DNA of 64,000 nucleotides from Archangium gephyra (GCA_003243425.1 QFQP01000007.1:145515-209514); one strand, 5' to 3'. Counted from the stretch's first letter, positions 1 through 8,099 are shown. The notes: generated from the sequence alone by a model not told the origin. Translations and numbers: made by a program.

Positions 1-417
1 CCGGTTCCTTCCATCGCGAACCAGGCGAACCAGGTGGCGGAGACCGGGCAGCGACTTCAAGGCGCGCGACGCGGAGGGCAGCAGCCGCAGCGCCGGTGAC
101 GCGTACGACGGCCATTCGTACACCACGTCTTTCCTGCGAAAGGCGGTGACGCGCGCGAGCACTTCGAGCGGCGGTGGGTCTTCGACGCCGACACTCGACG
201 CAGTGCGAACGGGCTGGGTCGACACCACGATGTGCGCGGCGAGCACGCCGTTGGGCAACTTCACGACCGCGATGTCACCGGGGTGCAGCGACGCCGCCTC
301 GACGCGTTGCACGCGCAGTGAGTCACCGTCACGAACCAGCGGCCACAGGCTCTTGCCAGCGGCCTTGAGCCACATGACCGCGCCGATGGGAGACGCGCGC
401 AGCAGGGCCTCGTGCAT
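1..417 (-). CDS. S24/S26 (signal peptidase/LexA-type fold) peptidase-like protein, 3' end outside the window
   Basis: Reading the minus strand from an ATG at 417 gives an open frame that runs off the left edge (139 codons visible). A GGGAGG ribosome binding site lies 7 bases upstream of the ATG. Residues 19-35 carry the pattern GKSLWPLVRDGDSLRV followed by LHPGDIAVV, which is the core of the S24/S26 peptidase fold (G-x-S-x-x-P, then a hydrophobic strand and GD). The Ser is present; VVKLPNG supplies a Lys where the catalytic base could sit. There is no obvious N-terminal membrane anchor, unlike true signal peptidase I. Small proteins of this type are often encoded beside peptide-maturation or polysaccharide genes, but no partner is visible here. 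The family call is an inference from motif shape. Confidence 0.6.
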   Translation of the reverse strand, partial: MHEALLRASPIGAVMWLKAAGKSLWPLVRDGDSLRVQRVEAASLHPGDIAVVKLPNGVLAAHIVVSTQPVRTASSVGVEDPPPLEVLARVTAFRRKDVVYEWPSYASPALRLLPSASRALKSLPGLRHLVRLVRDGRNR

Positions 418-495
418 CACGTACCTCCCGCAAGACACCGGGCGTGGGCCAGACACGAGGTCCAGCACCACGCCCGGGAAAGACGAACCAGCTGA

Positions 496-1044
496 TCAGC
501 TGTTGAGCGCCGTCTCGACGTACTTCACGCCGGTCGGGCTGATCTGCACGCCCTTCGCGGTGCGCTTCGAGAAGCCCGCGTGCTCACGCAGCGCCTTGGC
601 GGCGTTGGGCGCTGCGAACTTCACGCCGTGCTTCTGCCAGAACTTCGACGTCGTGCCCGACGACACGTCGAGGCCGGCCTTCGAGCCGACGTAGAGCGGA
701 ATGAGCGCGCGCAGCAGCTGATCCTTCTGCTTGCCGCCCTTGATCAACGCCGCCTTCTTCGGGTGCGACTCGAGCGCCTTGAGCAGCGCGTCGAGCGGCT
801 CGCCTTCAGCGGAGGCAGCGGCCTTCGTGGCCTTTGCCTTCTTCGGCGCTGCGGCCTTCTTCACGGGAGCAGCCTTCGCGACGGGCGCAGGCGCTGCGGG
901 CTTCGCGACAGGCGCGGGCTTCGCAGGAGCCTTGTGACCCATACCGAGCGCGTTGAGCACCTCGGAAATCTTCTTTTCGATGAAGGCCTCGAGACCGTGA
1001 ATATCGAAGAGGCCCGACTTTCCCTTGGATGCCTTGAACGCCAT
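496..1044 (-). CDS. Ala/Lys/Pro-rich protein of unknown function, possibly DNA-binding
   Basis: The start is the ATG at 1044, preceded by AAGGAG at good spacing; the open frame upstream of it is not coding-like. The 182-residue product has three parts: a short N-terminus (MAFKASKGKSG...) with an amphipathic segment around residues 15-33, a low-complexity A/K/P segment at about 38-80 with repeated APVAK and KKAKATKAA, and a compact C-terminal part (about 85-182) with no family I recognise. The A/K-rich middle resembles the tails of histone-H1-like and HU-like proteins, so nucleic-acid binding is possible but unproven. Its stop TGA forms half of the palindrome TGATCA. A 7-bp inverted repeat lies just upstream (see separate entry). 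Confidence 0.75.
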   Translation of the reverse strand: MAFKASKGKSGLFDIHGLEAFIEKKISEVLNALGMGHKAPAKPAPVAKPAAPAPVAKAAPVKKAAAPKKAKATKAAASAEGEPLDALLKALESHPKKAALIKGGKQKDQLLRALIPLYVGSKAGLDVSSGTTSKFWQKHGVKFAAPNAAKALREHAGFSKRTAKGVQISPTGVKYVETALNS

Positions 1045-1056
1045 GACGAACTCCTT

Positions 1057-1085
1057 GGTGTATTGAAGGGCGCGGACCATACACC
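1057..1085. promoter_or_regulatory. Inverted repeat GGTGTAT-15 nt-ATACACC upstream of the Ala/Lys-rich gene
   Basis: Perfect 7-base arms at 1057-1063 and 1079-1085 lie 13-41 bases upstream of the ATG at 1044, in the 108-base divergent gap shared with the gene at 1153. The position fits an operator over the promoter or 5' leader of the minus-strand gene. No regulator is identified. Confidence 0.35.
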
Positions 1086-1152
1086 CCCCGAAAGCGCTGA
1101 CCCGCGAAAAATCGGCCTCCGGTGATTCTCGTGGAGCTGCTCTGATCAGCGC

Positions 1153-2532
1153 ATGTTGACGACTGCATTGATCATCGCGCTGGCCGCGGGACCCAAGGCC
1201 CCGCCCGGCGCCGACGTGATCACCTACGCGCCGAAGGTCGATGGAGTCACGCAACTGCTGCCGTTCTTTCAGGCGGCAGGCACGCGCTCGTTGATCTTCA
1301 AGCCCGACACGTGGGCCGCCGACGCGCACCCGCTGATCAACGTGAACCTGCTCGACAAAGACGCGCTCGCGCGTTCAGGCATCGATGGCAGCGCCGCCCT
1401 GTCGCGCTCGCAGTTGGGTGACGTGGTGGTGGGTTGCGTCACGGTGAAGGACCTCGAGGCCTACCGCGCCGCGTGTGACGCGAAGCTCGCGCGCATGGGT
1501 GAGGTGTTTCACAAGACGGAGAATGGCGTGACGTTGCATGCGTCGAGAGATCCGCTCGGGCGCGTGCTCGTCGCGTACGCGATCGCCGGGAGGGAATCGT
1601 GCGCCATCGCGGGTCACGGCCGCTCCATCGATTCTCAGCTGCCGGCGCTGATGAAGCTCGTGAACAAGCCGACGACGAACCCCGCCATCAGCATGGCGAC
1701 GAAGGTGCCGGGCGCGCTGCAGTTCATCATCTCGACGGGAACGCGGCATGCGGTGGTCGCGCTCAACGCGAAGGAGCTCACGCTCACCGCCGACGCGAAG
1801 CTGAAGAACCTCCGCCTCAACGAGCTGGGCGGCGCTGGTGAGTCGCCGCTGGCGAGGTTCGCGCCGGCGGGAATGACGGTGCTGCGCGCGCGCTTCAAGA
1901 AGGACGACATGCCGAACATCGTCGAGCAGCTGGTGCGCACCTTCCCCGGCGCGACGGCGCTGCTCCCGGTCGCAAAGAAGGTGGCGCCGCACCTCACCGG
2001 CAACACCGCGGCGGTGGCGAGCCACGCGAAGGTGACGACCGGCCTGCGAACGAAGGAAGCGCGGTTCTTCGCGCTCAAGTCGGCGATGGTGGCCGAAGTC
2101 GACGACGTGGCCGCAGTGCAGGCCGAGCTGAATGCGCTCGACGGGAAGTCCCTGGCGACGCGCGAAGGCACGGTGAGCGTCTCGTTGAGCGGCAGGTTCC
2201 TCATCGTCGCCAACGACGGCGAGACGAAGGCGAAGGCCGAAGCCGCGCTCGCCAACGCGGCGGGCAAGCAGGCCCACGGGGTGGAGTTCGTGGTCGACCC
2301 GCGGCTCGTCGCGCGCGGCCTGCAGCAGGTGCCGCTGCTCGAGGCCGTGCAGTCGCAGGAACTCGCAGGGCTCGTCGCCGCCGGGAGCGAGCTGGGCCCG
2401 CTGCTGCTCGCTTCGAAGCAGCTGTACGGGTGGCTCGATTCGACGGGCGCGCAGCAGCACACCGCGCGGCTCACGTGGGAGCTCGACGCGGCGGCGTTTG
2501 CGGCACCGACGACTGACGGTGGCGTGCGCTGA
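1153..2532 (+). CDS. Hypothetical protein, 459 aa, probably exported
   Basis: The product starts MLTTALIIALAAGPKAPPG, a short hydrophobic N-terminus that could be a signal sequence lacking a strong basic region. The rest is a soluble, mixed alpha/beta-looking protein with strands such as HAVVALNAKELTLTADAKL near residues 195-215 and GRFLIVANDGE near 350. Spacing of similar strand and helix units suggests two related halves. I do not recognise a family. It is transcribed away from the Ala/Lys-rich gene, and its stop TGA abuts the stop of the convergent gene at 2533, the two making TGATCA. Codon third positions are strongly G/C throughout, which supports that it is real. Confidence 0.7.
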   Translation: MLTTALIIALAAGPKAPPGADVITYAPKVDGVTQLLPFFQAAGTRSLIFKPDTWAADAHPLINVNLLDKDALARSGIDGSAALSRSQLGDVVVGCVTVKDLEAYRAACDAKLARMGEVFHKTENGVTLHASRDPLGRVLVAYAIAGRESCAIAGHGRSIDSQLPALMKLVNKPTTNPAISMATKVPGALQFIISTGTRHAVVALNAKELTLTADAKLKNLRLNELGGAGESPLARFAPAGMTVLRARFKKDDMPNIVEQLVRTFPGATALLPVAKKVAPHLTGNTAAVASHAKVTTGLRTKEARFFALKSAMVAEVDDVAAVQAELNALDGKSLATREGTVSVSLSGRFLIVANDGETKAKAEAALANAAGKQAHGVEFVVDPRLVARGLQQVPLLEAVQSQELAGLVAAGSELGPLLLASKQLYGWLDSTGAQQHTARLTWELDAAAFAAPTTDGGVR

Positions 2533-2946
2533 TCAGCCGAACACGCCGACGAGAATGAGCCCCCACCCCACGGTGATGGCGGAGCTGCTCAACGCCCCGA
2601 TGCTCGCTGCGATTCGCTGCGTCACGTCGCCGCCCATCGCGAAGCCGTTCACGCCGAACGCGCGGAACACGTACGAGAGCGGGTTGGCCCACCCCCCGAA
2701 GATGAGGCAGGCGACCATCACCGACGAATACGGAATCGCCCGGGTGGACACGACGACCGCCGCGCCGAACTGCATGAAGGCCAGCATCAGCCAGTCGAGG
2801 TGCGCGGCCGTGAAGTCCTTCGTGAGCAGCACGGCGAGCGCGCCACCGCCGCGCTTCTGGCGGGGCAGCAACATCAACCAGCCCAGGAAGCTCGAAAACG
2901 CGACCTGAAGAATCGCGTTGCGCAGCAACCATTCGGAAGACGTCAT
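2533..2946 (-). CDS. Small four-helix membrane protein, styrene-oxide isomerase/HabA-like
   Basis: The ATG at 2946 (MTSSEWLLRNAILQ) is preferred over the longer frame because the extra residues are not membrane-like. The 137-residue product has about four hydrophobic helices. Two segments recall styrene oxide isomerase and hydroxylaminobenzene mutase: an AHLDWLML helix start (compare A-H-x-G/N-x-x-x-M) and GGWANPLSYVFRAFGVNG (compare D-G-W-S-N-x-x-F-Y). Those enzymes are small intramembrane isomerases. The resemblance is by eye and weak, so the substrate and even the activity are open. It is convergent with the gene at 1153, with no bases between the two stop codons. Confidence 0.55.
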   Translation of the reverse strand: MTSSEWLLRNAILQVAFSSFLGWLMLLPRQKRGGGALAVLLTKDFTAAHLDWLMLAFMQFGAAVVVSTRAIPYSSVMVACLIFGGWANPLSYVFRAFGVNGFAMGGDVTQRIAASIGALSSSAITVGWGLILVGVFG

Positions 2947-3039
2947 GGCCGGCGACGTGCCACACGACGAGGCGCGTGGGCTTGTACGAATCTGCACCCT
3001 CCCCCGCGATCGCCGCAGGAGAGGGCTTGCAGCGACGAC

Positions 3040-4578
3040 TCAGTGCTCGGCGTTGCCGCCGACGACGATCTTCCCGTCGGTCTGCACCACGACCCAACGC
3101 GCGACCTCTTCGGTGCCCGCGGGCGACACGTCGATGATGACGTGGCCGTTGGTGCCGAAGGTCGGATCGAGCGCGCCCGCCGCGTCGAAGCGCGCCACCG
3201 CGAACTTGGTGTTGCTGCCTTCACGCACGAAGCCCACGCCGATGATCTTCGAGCCGTCGAACGCCACGCCGAAGAAGCGATCGTGCTCGGTGGCCGAGAC
3301 GGGCACCGGCTGCGCGAACTCGGCGCCGACGCCGTTGAGCGGCAGCACCAGCAGCACCGCGTCGTCGTTGTCGGGCGCCGCGCCCGTGCGGTAACCGACG
3401 GCCGCGACCGACATGCCGCCGGGGCCCACCGCGCCGCCGAAGAAGGCCTCGTCTGCACGGCCGAAGGCGTACGTCTTGTAGCCGGTGGTGTTGAACGACG
3501 TGTCGAACGCGCCGTCAGGCGTGAGAATGGAGACCATCGCGTCGATGTTGCCCGCGAGCGGCGTGCCGCTGCCGAAGTTGACGATGCGGTCGTCGCTCAA
3601 CACCACCGCGTGACGGCCGCGCTCGTCGCCGCCGACGAGGTCGAACACGAAGTTGCCCAGCGTGCCCCACGACGGGTCTTCCGCGCCGGTGTCGAGGTAG
3701 CGGAAGTCGACGAGGTCGACGGTGCCGCTCGGCGCCGAACGGCCGTAGCCGGTGGTGACATACTTGCCCGACGACTGGCGAACTGCGGCGTACGCCTCGG
3801 CCATGCCCCACAGCCCAGTCGACGGCGTGGGAATGAACTTCGCCGAATTCACCACGCCGGCATCGCCGAACGTGGTGTCAGCCGAGCCGTCGGCGTTGAG
3901 GCGGATGAGCACGATGTGGTTGGCCGACTGCACGCCACCATCGGCGGTGAGCGAGCCCGTGGGCTGCGAGGTGTAGCCCGAGAAGATGATCTTCCCGTCG
4001 GCCTGCACCTGACCGTGGCGCGCCGAGTCGTTCAGCGTGCCGAAGCCCTGGCGGTAGATGCCGTTGCTGGCGAACGTGGTGTCGAGCGCGCCGGTGGTGG
4101 TGACACGCGCCACGAAGCGGTCCGCGTCGGTGCCCGTCGCCGACTTCGTGGCGCCGAAGAGCACGATGCGACCCGCGCTGTCCTTGTCGAGGCTGTAGAG
4201 GTTGTCGCGAGCGCCCCCGGTCGCCTGGCCGAAGTCGATCACCGCGACGCCACCGTCGCCGAACGTGGTGTCGCGCGAACCGTCGGTGTTCAACCGCACG
4301 AGCACGATGTCGAGGTCGGCCGGCGCCGCACTGCCACCGCCTGTCGCGGAACCTCCGCCCGTCGCGCTGCCACCGCCCGTCGCGCTGCCGCCACCGGTCG
4401 CGGTCCCGCCGCCCGTCTCAGAACCCCCGCCCGTCGCGCTGCCACCGCCGGTCGCGCTTCCGCCTCCCGTCGCCGTGCCACCGCCCGCACCGCCGTCCAC
4501 GCCCGGCTCCACCGGCGGGCAGGCCATCATCAGCGCCGTAACCGCAGCGCTCAGCACCAACTTCATTCCGTGACGCAT
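3040..4578 (-). CDS. Delta-60 repeat lipoprotein with GGG(S/T)AT linker
   Basis: The ATG at 4578 (MRHGMKLVL) has GGGAGA upstream. Residues 1-19 form a signal peptide ending ALMMA-C, a lipobox with Cys20, so the protein should be lipid-anchored. A linker of nine 6-residue GGGxxT units occupies residues 32-85. From about residue 92 there are at least five copies of the delta-60 repeat, each with the core R-L-N-x-D-G-S-x-D-T-T-F-G-x-x-G (for example RLNTDGSRDTTFGDGG and RFDAAGALDPTFGTNG). In known families these repeats build a beta-propeller-like domain on secreted proteins. It is divergent from the imelysin-like gene, and the promoter and Fur-like site lie in or beside the 52-base gap. Ligand unknown. 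Confidence 0.85.
   Translation of the reverse strand: MRHGMKLVLSAAVTALMMACPPVEPGVDGGAGGGTATGGGSATGGGSATGGGSETGGGTATGGGSATGGGSATGGGSATGGGSAAPADLDIVLVRLNTDGSRDTTFGDGGVAVIDFGQATGGARDNLYSLDKDSAGRIVLFGATKSATGTDADRFVARVTTTGALDTTFASNGIYRQGFGTLNDSARHGQVQADGKIIFSGYTSQPTGSLTADGGVQSANHIVLIRLNADGSADTTFGDAGVVNSAKFIPTPSTGLWGMAEAYAAVRQSSGKYVTTGYGRSAPSGTVDLVDFRYLDTGAEDPSWGTLGNFVFDLVGGDERGRHAVVLSDDRIVNFGSGTPLAGNIDAMVSILTPDGAFDTSFNTTGYKTYAFGRADEAFFGGAVGPGGMSVAAVGYRTGAAPDNDDAVLLVLPLNGVGAEFAQPVPVSATEHDRFFGVAFDGSKIIGVGFVREGSNTKFAVARFDAAGALDPTFGTNGHVIIDVSPAGTEEVARWVVVQTDGKIVVGGNAEH
4324..4485 (-). repeat. Nine tandem 18-bp units encoding GGG(S/T)xT
   Basis: In-frame degenerate 18-base repeats encode nine GGG[ST][AE][TA] hexapeptides between the lipobox and the first delta-60 repeat of the lipoprotein. 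The same coding unit recurs, with different lengths, in the lipoprotein genes near 19300 and 33400. Confidence 0.85.
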
Positions 4579-4590
4579 TGCATCTCTCCC

Positions 4591-4618
4591 TTGAGTCAAC
4601 CGATTTTTGGGGTAGACT
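4591..4618 (+). promoter_or_regulatory. Candidate sigma-70 promoter of the imelysin-like gene
   Basis: TTGAGT at 4591-4596 and TAGACT at 4613-4618 are 16 bases apart and match vegetative -35/-10 elements reasonably. Transcription would begin near 4625, at the left edge of the Fur-like palindrome, giving a very short leader before the ATG at 4631. Confidence 0.4.
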
Positions 4619-4625
4619 TCCCCGT

Positions 4626-4640
4626 TGAAAATGAGTTTCA
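4626..4640. promoter_or_regulatory. Fur-box-like palindrome over the imelysin start codon
   Basis: TGAAAATGAGTTTCA matches the 7-1-7 Fur inverted repeat TGATAAT-N-ATTATCA at 6 of 7 and 5 of 7 arm positions. It covers the ATG at 4631 and sits immediately after a plausible -10 element, a position that would block transcription when iron is replete. The downstream gene is imelysin-like, a family often iron-regulated, which makes the match more credible. Confidence 0.55.
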
Positions 4641-5785
4641 AAATCACGCACATCCTGCGCCGTCAAGCCATTTGGGGCGTTTCTTCCCTGTTCCTCGCGT
4701 CGTGCAGCGCACCGAAGCCGCCGGAACCAGACGCGGGCACCGCGGTTCACGAAGACGGTGGAGCGGTGGCGTCACGCGCCGATGTGCTCGAAGCAGCCGG
4801 GCGTTGTGCGCTCCGCAACGCGCAGGCATTCCGAGACGAGGCGGCGCAGCTGGCCGCGACCCCGAACCAGGCGAACTGGAAGCGCACGATGGCGGCGTGG
4901 CAGCGCCTCGAGGTGCTGCAGTTCGGTCCGACGGGCAGCTCCACGAAGCCCGGAGGCCTCGACATCCGCGATCACGTCTACGCGTGGCCGCTCTTCAGCC
5001 GGTGCGCGACGGAAGACGTGCTCGTGTCGAAGCAATACGAGAACGGCGTCAGCAGGCTGCTCGTCAATCGCCGCGGCCTGACCGCGCTCGAGTATCTGTT
5101 GTTCTACCCGGGTGACGACGTGAGCTGCTCGGCGGCGGGCTGGTCGGCGTTGACGCCCGCAGAGCGCACCGCGCGCAAGGAGGCCTTCGCGACCGCGCTC
5201 GCCGCCGACGTGAAGGTGCAGGCCGACGCGCTGGTCGCCGCGTGGGAGGGCGGCTTCATCGACACCATGAAGACCGCGGGCCCCGGCAACCGCACGTACA
5301 TGACGACCGCGGGCGCGATGAACCGCGTGAGCGACGCGATGTACTACCTCGAGAAGGAAGTGAAGGACGTGAAGCTCGCCGTGCCGATCGGGCTGCGCGA
5401 CTGCGCGGCGGCGCCCTGCCTCGACGCGCTCGAGTCTCAGTACGCGAAGCACAACACCGCCAACCTGCGCGCGAACCTCGTCGCCTTCCGGCAACTGCTC
5501 GAAGGGTGCGACGACGACACGTACGCGGGCATCGGCTTCGACGAAGCGTTGGTGGCAGCGAACGCCAGCGACCTCGCCACCCGCATGCGCGCCAGGCTCA
5601 TCGCGGCAGAAGCGGCGCTCGACGCCATCGAAGAAGACGACCTGAGCACGGCGCTGGTGAACGACCCGGCTTCGGTGCGTGCGTTCTACGACGCGGTGAA
5701 GAACGTGACGGACCTGCTCAAGAGCGAGTTCGTGACCGTGCTTGACCTCGAGCCGCCGATGGGGCTCGAAGGCGACAATGACTGA
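4631..5785 (+). CDS. Imelysin-like (M75 family) iron-regulated lipoprotein
   Basis: The ATG at 4631 gives a signal peptide ending SLFLAS-C25, a lipobox. The mature part matches the imelysin/IrpA family: HVYAWPLFSRC around residues 118-128, the block GLTALEYLLF at about 149-158, and a second half with NTANLRANLVAFRQLLEG. Imelysin-like proteins are periplasmic or outer-membrane lipoproteins linked to iron uptake; the old peptidase assignment is doubtful. In the family motif GxHxxE the His is here Thr (GLTALE), so a metal site involving that His is probably changed. The next gene overlaps by 8 bases. Imelysin and HTTM genes are paired in other bacteria. Regulation by Fur is inferred from the palindrome over the start codon. 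Confidence 0.85.
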   Translation: MSFKITHILRRQAIWGVSSLFLASCSAPKPPEPDAGTAVHEDGGAVASRADVLEAAGRCALRNAQAFRDEAAQLAATPNQANWKRTMAAWQRLEVLQFGPTGSSTKPGGLDIRDHVYAWPLFSRCATEDVLVSKQYENGVSRLLVNRRGLTALEYLLFYPGDDVSCSAAGWSALTPAERTARKEAFATALAADVKVQADALVAAWEGGFIDTMKTAGPGNRTYMTTAGAMNRVSDAMYYLEKEVKDVKLAVPIGLRDCAAAPCLDALESQYAKHNTANLRANLVAFRQLLEGCDDDTYAGIGFDEALVAANASDLATRMRARLIAAEAALDAIEEDDLSTALVNDPASVRAFYDAVKNVTDLLKSEFVTVLDLEPPMGLEGDND

Positions 5786-7118
5786 AGTGCGGAAGTGGCT
5801 GGCCAGTGAACGCGATGCCGCGGCGCTGGCCGTCTTCCGCATGGCCTTCGGGCTGTTGGTCACGGTGTCGGCGATTCGTTTCCTCGCCTATGGCTGGGTC
5901 GACACGCTGTTCGACGTGAAGTACCGGTTCACCTACTGGGGCTTTCAGTGGGTGCCGTCGCCCGGAGTGGAGGCGGTGCGGTGGATGTTCATCGCGCTGA
6001 TTCCGCTCGGGCTCATGGTCACCGCCGGCGCGCTGTACCGCGTCGCGATGCCGTTGCTCTTCGTGACCTTCACGTGGATTCAGCTGCTCGACGTTTCGAC
6101 GTACCTCAACCACTACTACCTGGTGTGCCTGCTCGCGGCGTTGATGTGCTTCATGCCGCTGCACGCGTACTGGAGCGTCGACGCACGTTTCCGCCCTGCC
6201 CTGCGCCGCGAGACGTTGCCCACGTGGTGCACCATGCTGCTGCGGTTTCAGGTGGGCACCGTCTACGTGTTCGCGGCGATCGCCAAGTTCAACGGCGACT
6301 GGTTGCTGCACGGCGCAGCGCTTCATCTCTGGTTGTCGTCACGGCCTTCGGTGCCCGTCATCGGCCCGTGGCTCCACCGGCCCGAAGTGGCGTGGTTCAT
6401 GTCGTGGTGCGGTTTTCTGTTCGATGCGTCGGCGCCGTTTCTCCTGTCGTTCCGTCGCACGAGGCCGTTCGCGTACGTGGCGGTGCTCGCGTTTCACCTG
6501 ATGACGAGCGCGCTGTTCCCCATCGGCATGTTCCCGTTCATCATGATCCTCTCGACGCTGGTGTTCTTCGACGCCAGCTGGCCGCGGCGCTTCGTGAAGT
6601 CGAACGTGCCGGTCAGCGCATCGAGCGCGCTGCTTCCGAAGTGGGCCTTCGCGGCGATGGTGACCTTCGTGGCGATACAGCTGGCGATTCCCCTGCGCAC
6701 GTTCTTCTACGGAGGCGACGTGTCGTGGCACGAGCAGGGCATGCGCTTCTCGTGGCGCGTGATGACGCGCGAGAAGAACGGCACCGTCACCTACGTGGTG
6801 AAGCAGAAGGACAGTGGTCGTGAGTGGCACGTGTCGCCACGTACGTATTTGAACGGCGTGCAGGAGCGTGAGCTCGCGGTGCAGCCCGACTTGATTCTGC
6901 AGCTCGCACAGCACATCGGTGCGGAGTTCAGGGCCAGGGGCGTCGACGTCGAAGTGCACGCCGACACGCTGACCTCGCTCAATGGTCGGCGGGCGATGCC
7001 GTTGATCGACCCGAACGTCGACTTGTTGACGGTGCGCGACGGCCTCGCGCCCAAGTCGTGGATTCTTCCTGCGCCAACGTCGCCGCCGCTCGCGCCATCG
7101 CTGTTTTCGTCGAGGTGA
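5778..7118 (+). CDS. HTTM-domain membrane protein (vitamin K-dependent carboxylase-like)
   Basis: Starts at ATG 5778 inside the end of the imelysin-like gene (8-base overlap), so translation is probably coupled. The 446-residue product begins MTEVRKWLASERDAAALAVFRMAFGLL and has about eight membrane helices in the first 310 residues, including the hallmark RFQVGTVYVFAAIAKFNGDWL (a loop with Y/F-x-x-A-x-x-A-K-x-N-x-x-W) typical of the HTTM domain shared with gamma-glutamyl carboxylase. The C-terminal 130 residues are soluble. HTTM proteins accompany imelysin-like lipoproteins in iron- or copper-regulated loci elsewhere; the chemistry in bacteria is mostly unknown. The operon arrangement suggests both are controlled by the same Fur-like site. 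Confidence 0.8.
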   Translation: MTEVRKWLASERDAAALAVFRMAFGLLVTVSAIRFLAYGWVDTLFDVKYRFTYWGFQWVPSPGVEAVRWMFIALIPLGLMVTAGALYRVAMPLLFVTFTWIQLLDVSTYLNHYYLVCLLAALMCFMPLHAYWSVDARFRPALRRETLPTWCTMLLRFQVGTVYVFAAIAKFNGDWLLHGAALHLWLSSRPSVPVIGPWLHRPEVAWFMSWCGFLFDASAPFLLSFRRTRPFAYVAVLAFHLMTSALFPIGMFPFIMILSTLVFFDASWPRRFVKSNVPVSASSALLPKWAFAAMVTFVAIQLAIPLRTFFYGGDVSWHEQGMRFSWRVMTREKNGTVTYVVKQKDSGREWHVSPRTYLNGVQERELAVQPDLILQLAQHIGAEFRARGVDVEVHADTLTSLNGRRAMPLIDPNVDLLTVRDGLAPKSWILPAPTSPPLAPSLFSSR

Positions 7119-7121
7119 ACC

Positions 7122-7490
7122 ATGGAAGTCGAAGCGCTGCTCGAGAAGCGTGCGCACCCGCTGCATGAGGTCGTCGAAGCGCTCCGGAAGGTGATTCGCG
7201 CTGCCGACGAGCGGCTCGTCGAAGAGACGAAGTGGAACGCGCCGAGCTACCGGCTCGAAGAGCACCTGCTTACGTTTCAGCTCGCGAAAGACGAACGCGT
7301 GCTGCTGATCTTCCACCGCGGCGCGAAGTCGAAGGCGCCGAAGACGCGTCTTGCCGTCGACGACCCACAGGCGCTGCTCACCTGGCTCGGCAACGACCGC
7401 GCGACCGTGGCGTTCACCTCGCTGGCTGAAGTGAAGAAGCAGAAAGCCGCGTTCACGGAGCTGGTGAAGGCGTGGGTCGCGGCGCGCTGA
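7122..7490 (+). CDS. DUF1801 domain protein
   Basis: The ATG follows the HTTM stop after three bases. The 122-residue product has the DUF1801 pattern: an N-terminal helix with HEVVEALRKVIRAADERLVEETKWNAPSYRLEEHLLTF, where E-x-x-K-W-x-A-P-x-Y is the signature, then LLIFHRGAK and a C-terminal helix with DRATVAFTSLAEVKKQ. DUF1801 proteins are small cytoplasmic proteins of unknown function (YdhG-like). Its nearness to the imelysin-HTTM pair could mean cotranscription but the function gives no support. Confidence 0.85.
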   Translation: MEVEALLEKRAHPLHEVVEALRKVIRAADERLVEETKWNAPSYRLEEHLLTFQLAKDERVLLIFHRGAKSKAPKTRLAVDDPQALLTWLGNDRATVAFTSLAEVKKQKAAFTELVKAWVAAR

Positions 7491-7553
7491 GCTTCACGCG
7501 AAAGTTTCATTCCCTCCACGTGACCGCCGCGTACGTCGGCCAGAAAGCCGACC

Positions 7554-8066
7554 ATGGAACGGCTGCGGCGACTGCTCGAGTGGGACGAAGCACTTCTGGT
7601 GGCGGTGTCGCGCCGGCAGCGGCCGCTGGCGACGAAGGCGCTGCGAGCCATCACGCATCTGGGCGACGGTGCGAGCCTCACGTTCCTCGGGCTCGTGCTG
7701 CTGCTGGCCGGAGCGACGAACCTCTCATGGCGCCTCGGGCTGGCCACCGGCGCGGCCACCGTCGTGTCTCAACTGCTCAAGCGCGTGCTCAAGCGGCGGC
7801 GCCCGAACGTGGGCATCTCCGGCTTCAACGCGCTCGTACAGAACCCCGACGCCTTCTCGTTTCCATCTGGCCACACGGCGGCGGCGGTGGCGCTCGCCGT
7901 CGCGTGGGCGGGCGAAGGCAGCGGCCTGGGGCTCTTCGCGTCAGCCTTCGCGGCGCTCATCGCCTGCTCGCGCGTCTACCTGGGCGCACACTATCCGCTC
8001 GACGTGATGGCCGGCGCGACCATCGGGATCGTCACCGGAGCGTGCGCTCGAATTCCATTCGCTTGA
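7554..8066 (+). CDS. PAP2-family membrane phosphatase
   Basis: The 170-residue membrane protein contains the three lipid-phosphatase motifs in order: KRVLKRRRP (K-x6-R-P) at about residues 76-84, FPSGHTAA at about 104-111, and SRVYLGAHYPLDV (S-R-x5-H-x3-D) at about 140-152. These supply the phosphate-binding residues and the catalytic His pair. The likely job is removing phosphate from a lipid such as undecaprenyl pyrophosphate or phosphatidic acid at the outer face of the inner membrane. The hydrophobic profile gives about five helices, normal for the family. Substrate cannot be told from sequence. Confidence 0.9.
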   Translation: MERLRRLLEWDEALLVAVSRRQRPLATKALRAITHLGDGASLTFLGLVLLLAGATNLSWRLGLATGAATVVSQLLKRVLKRRRPNVGISGFNALVQNPDAFSFPSGHTAAAVALAVAWAGEGSGLGLFASAFAALIACSRVYLGAHYPLDVMAGATIGIVTGACARIPFA

Positions 8067-8099
8067 GTCGCACGGGGGCAACGTGGTTACACGGCTCCT

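Noticed and set aside
146..694. 182-residue plus-strand open frame at the left edge
   Set aside because: Shadow of the S24/S26-like gene and the Ala/Lys-rich gene on the minus strand, which have ribosome binding sites and motifs.
2800..5115. 771-residue open frame on the plus strand
   Set aside because: It lies antisense to the delta-60 lipoprotein and shows an Arg/Ala/His-rich composition typical of a shadow frame in GC-rich DNA.
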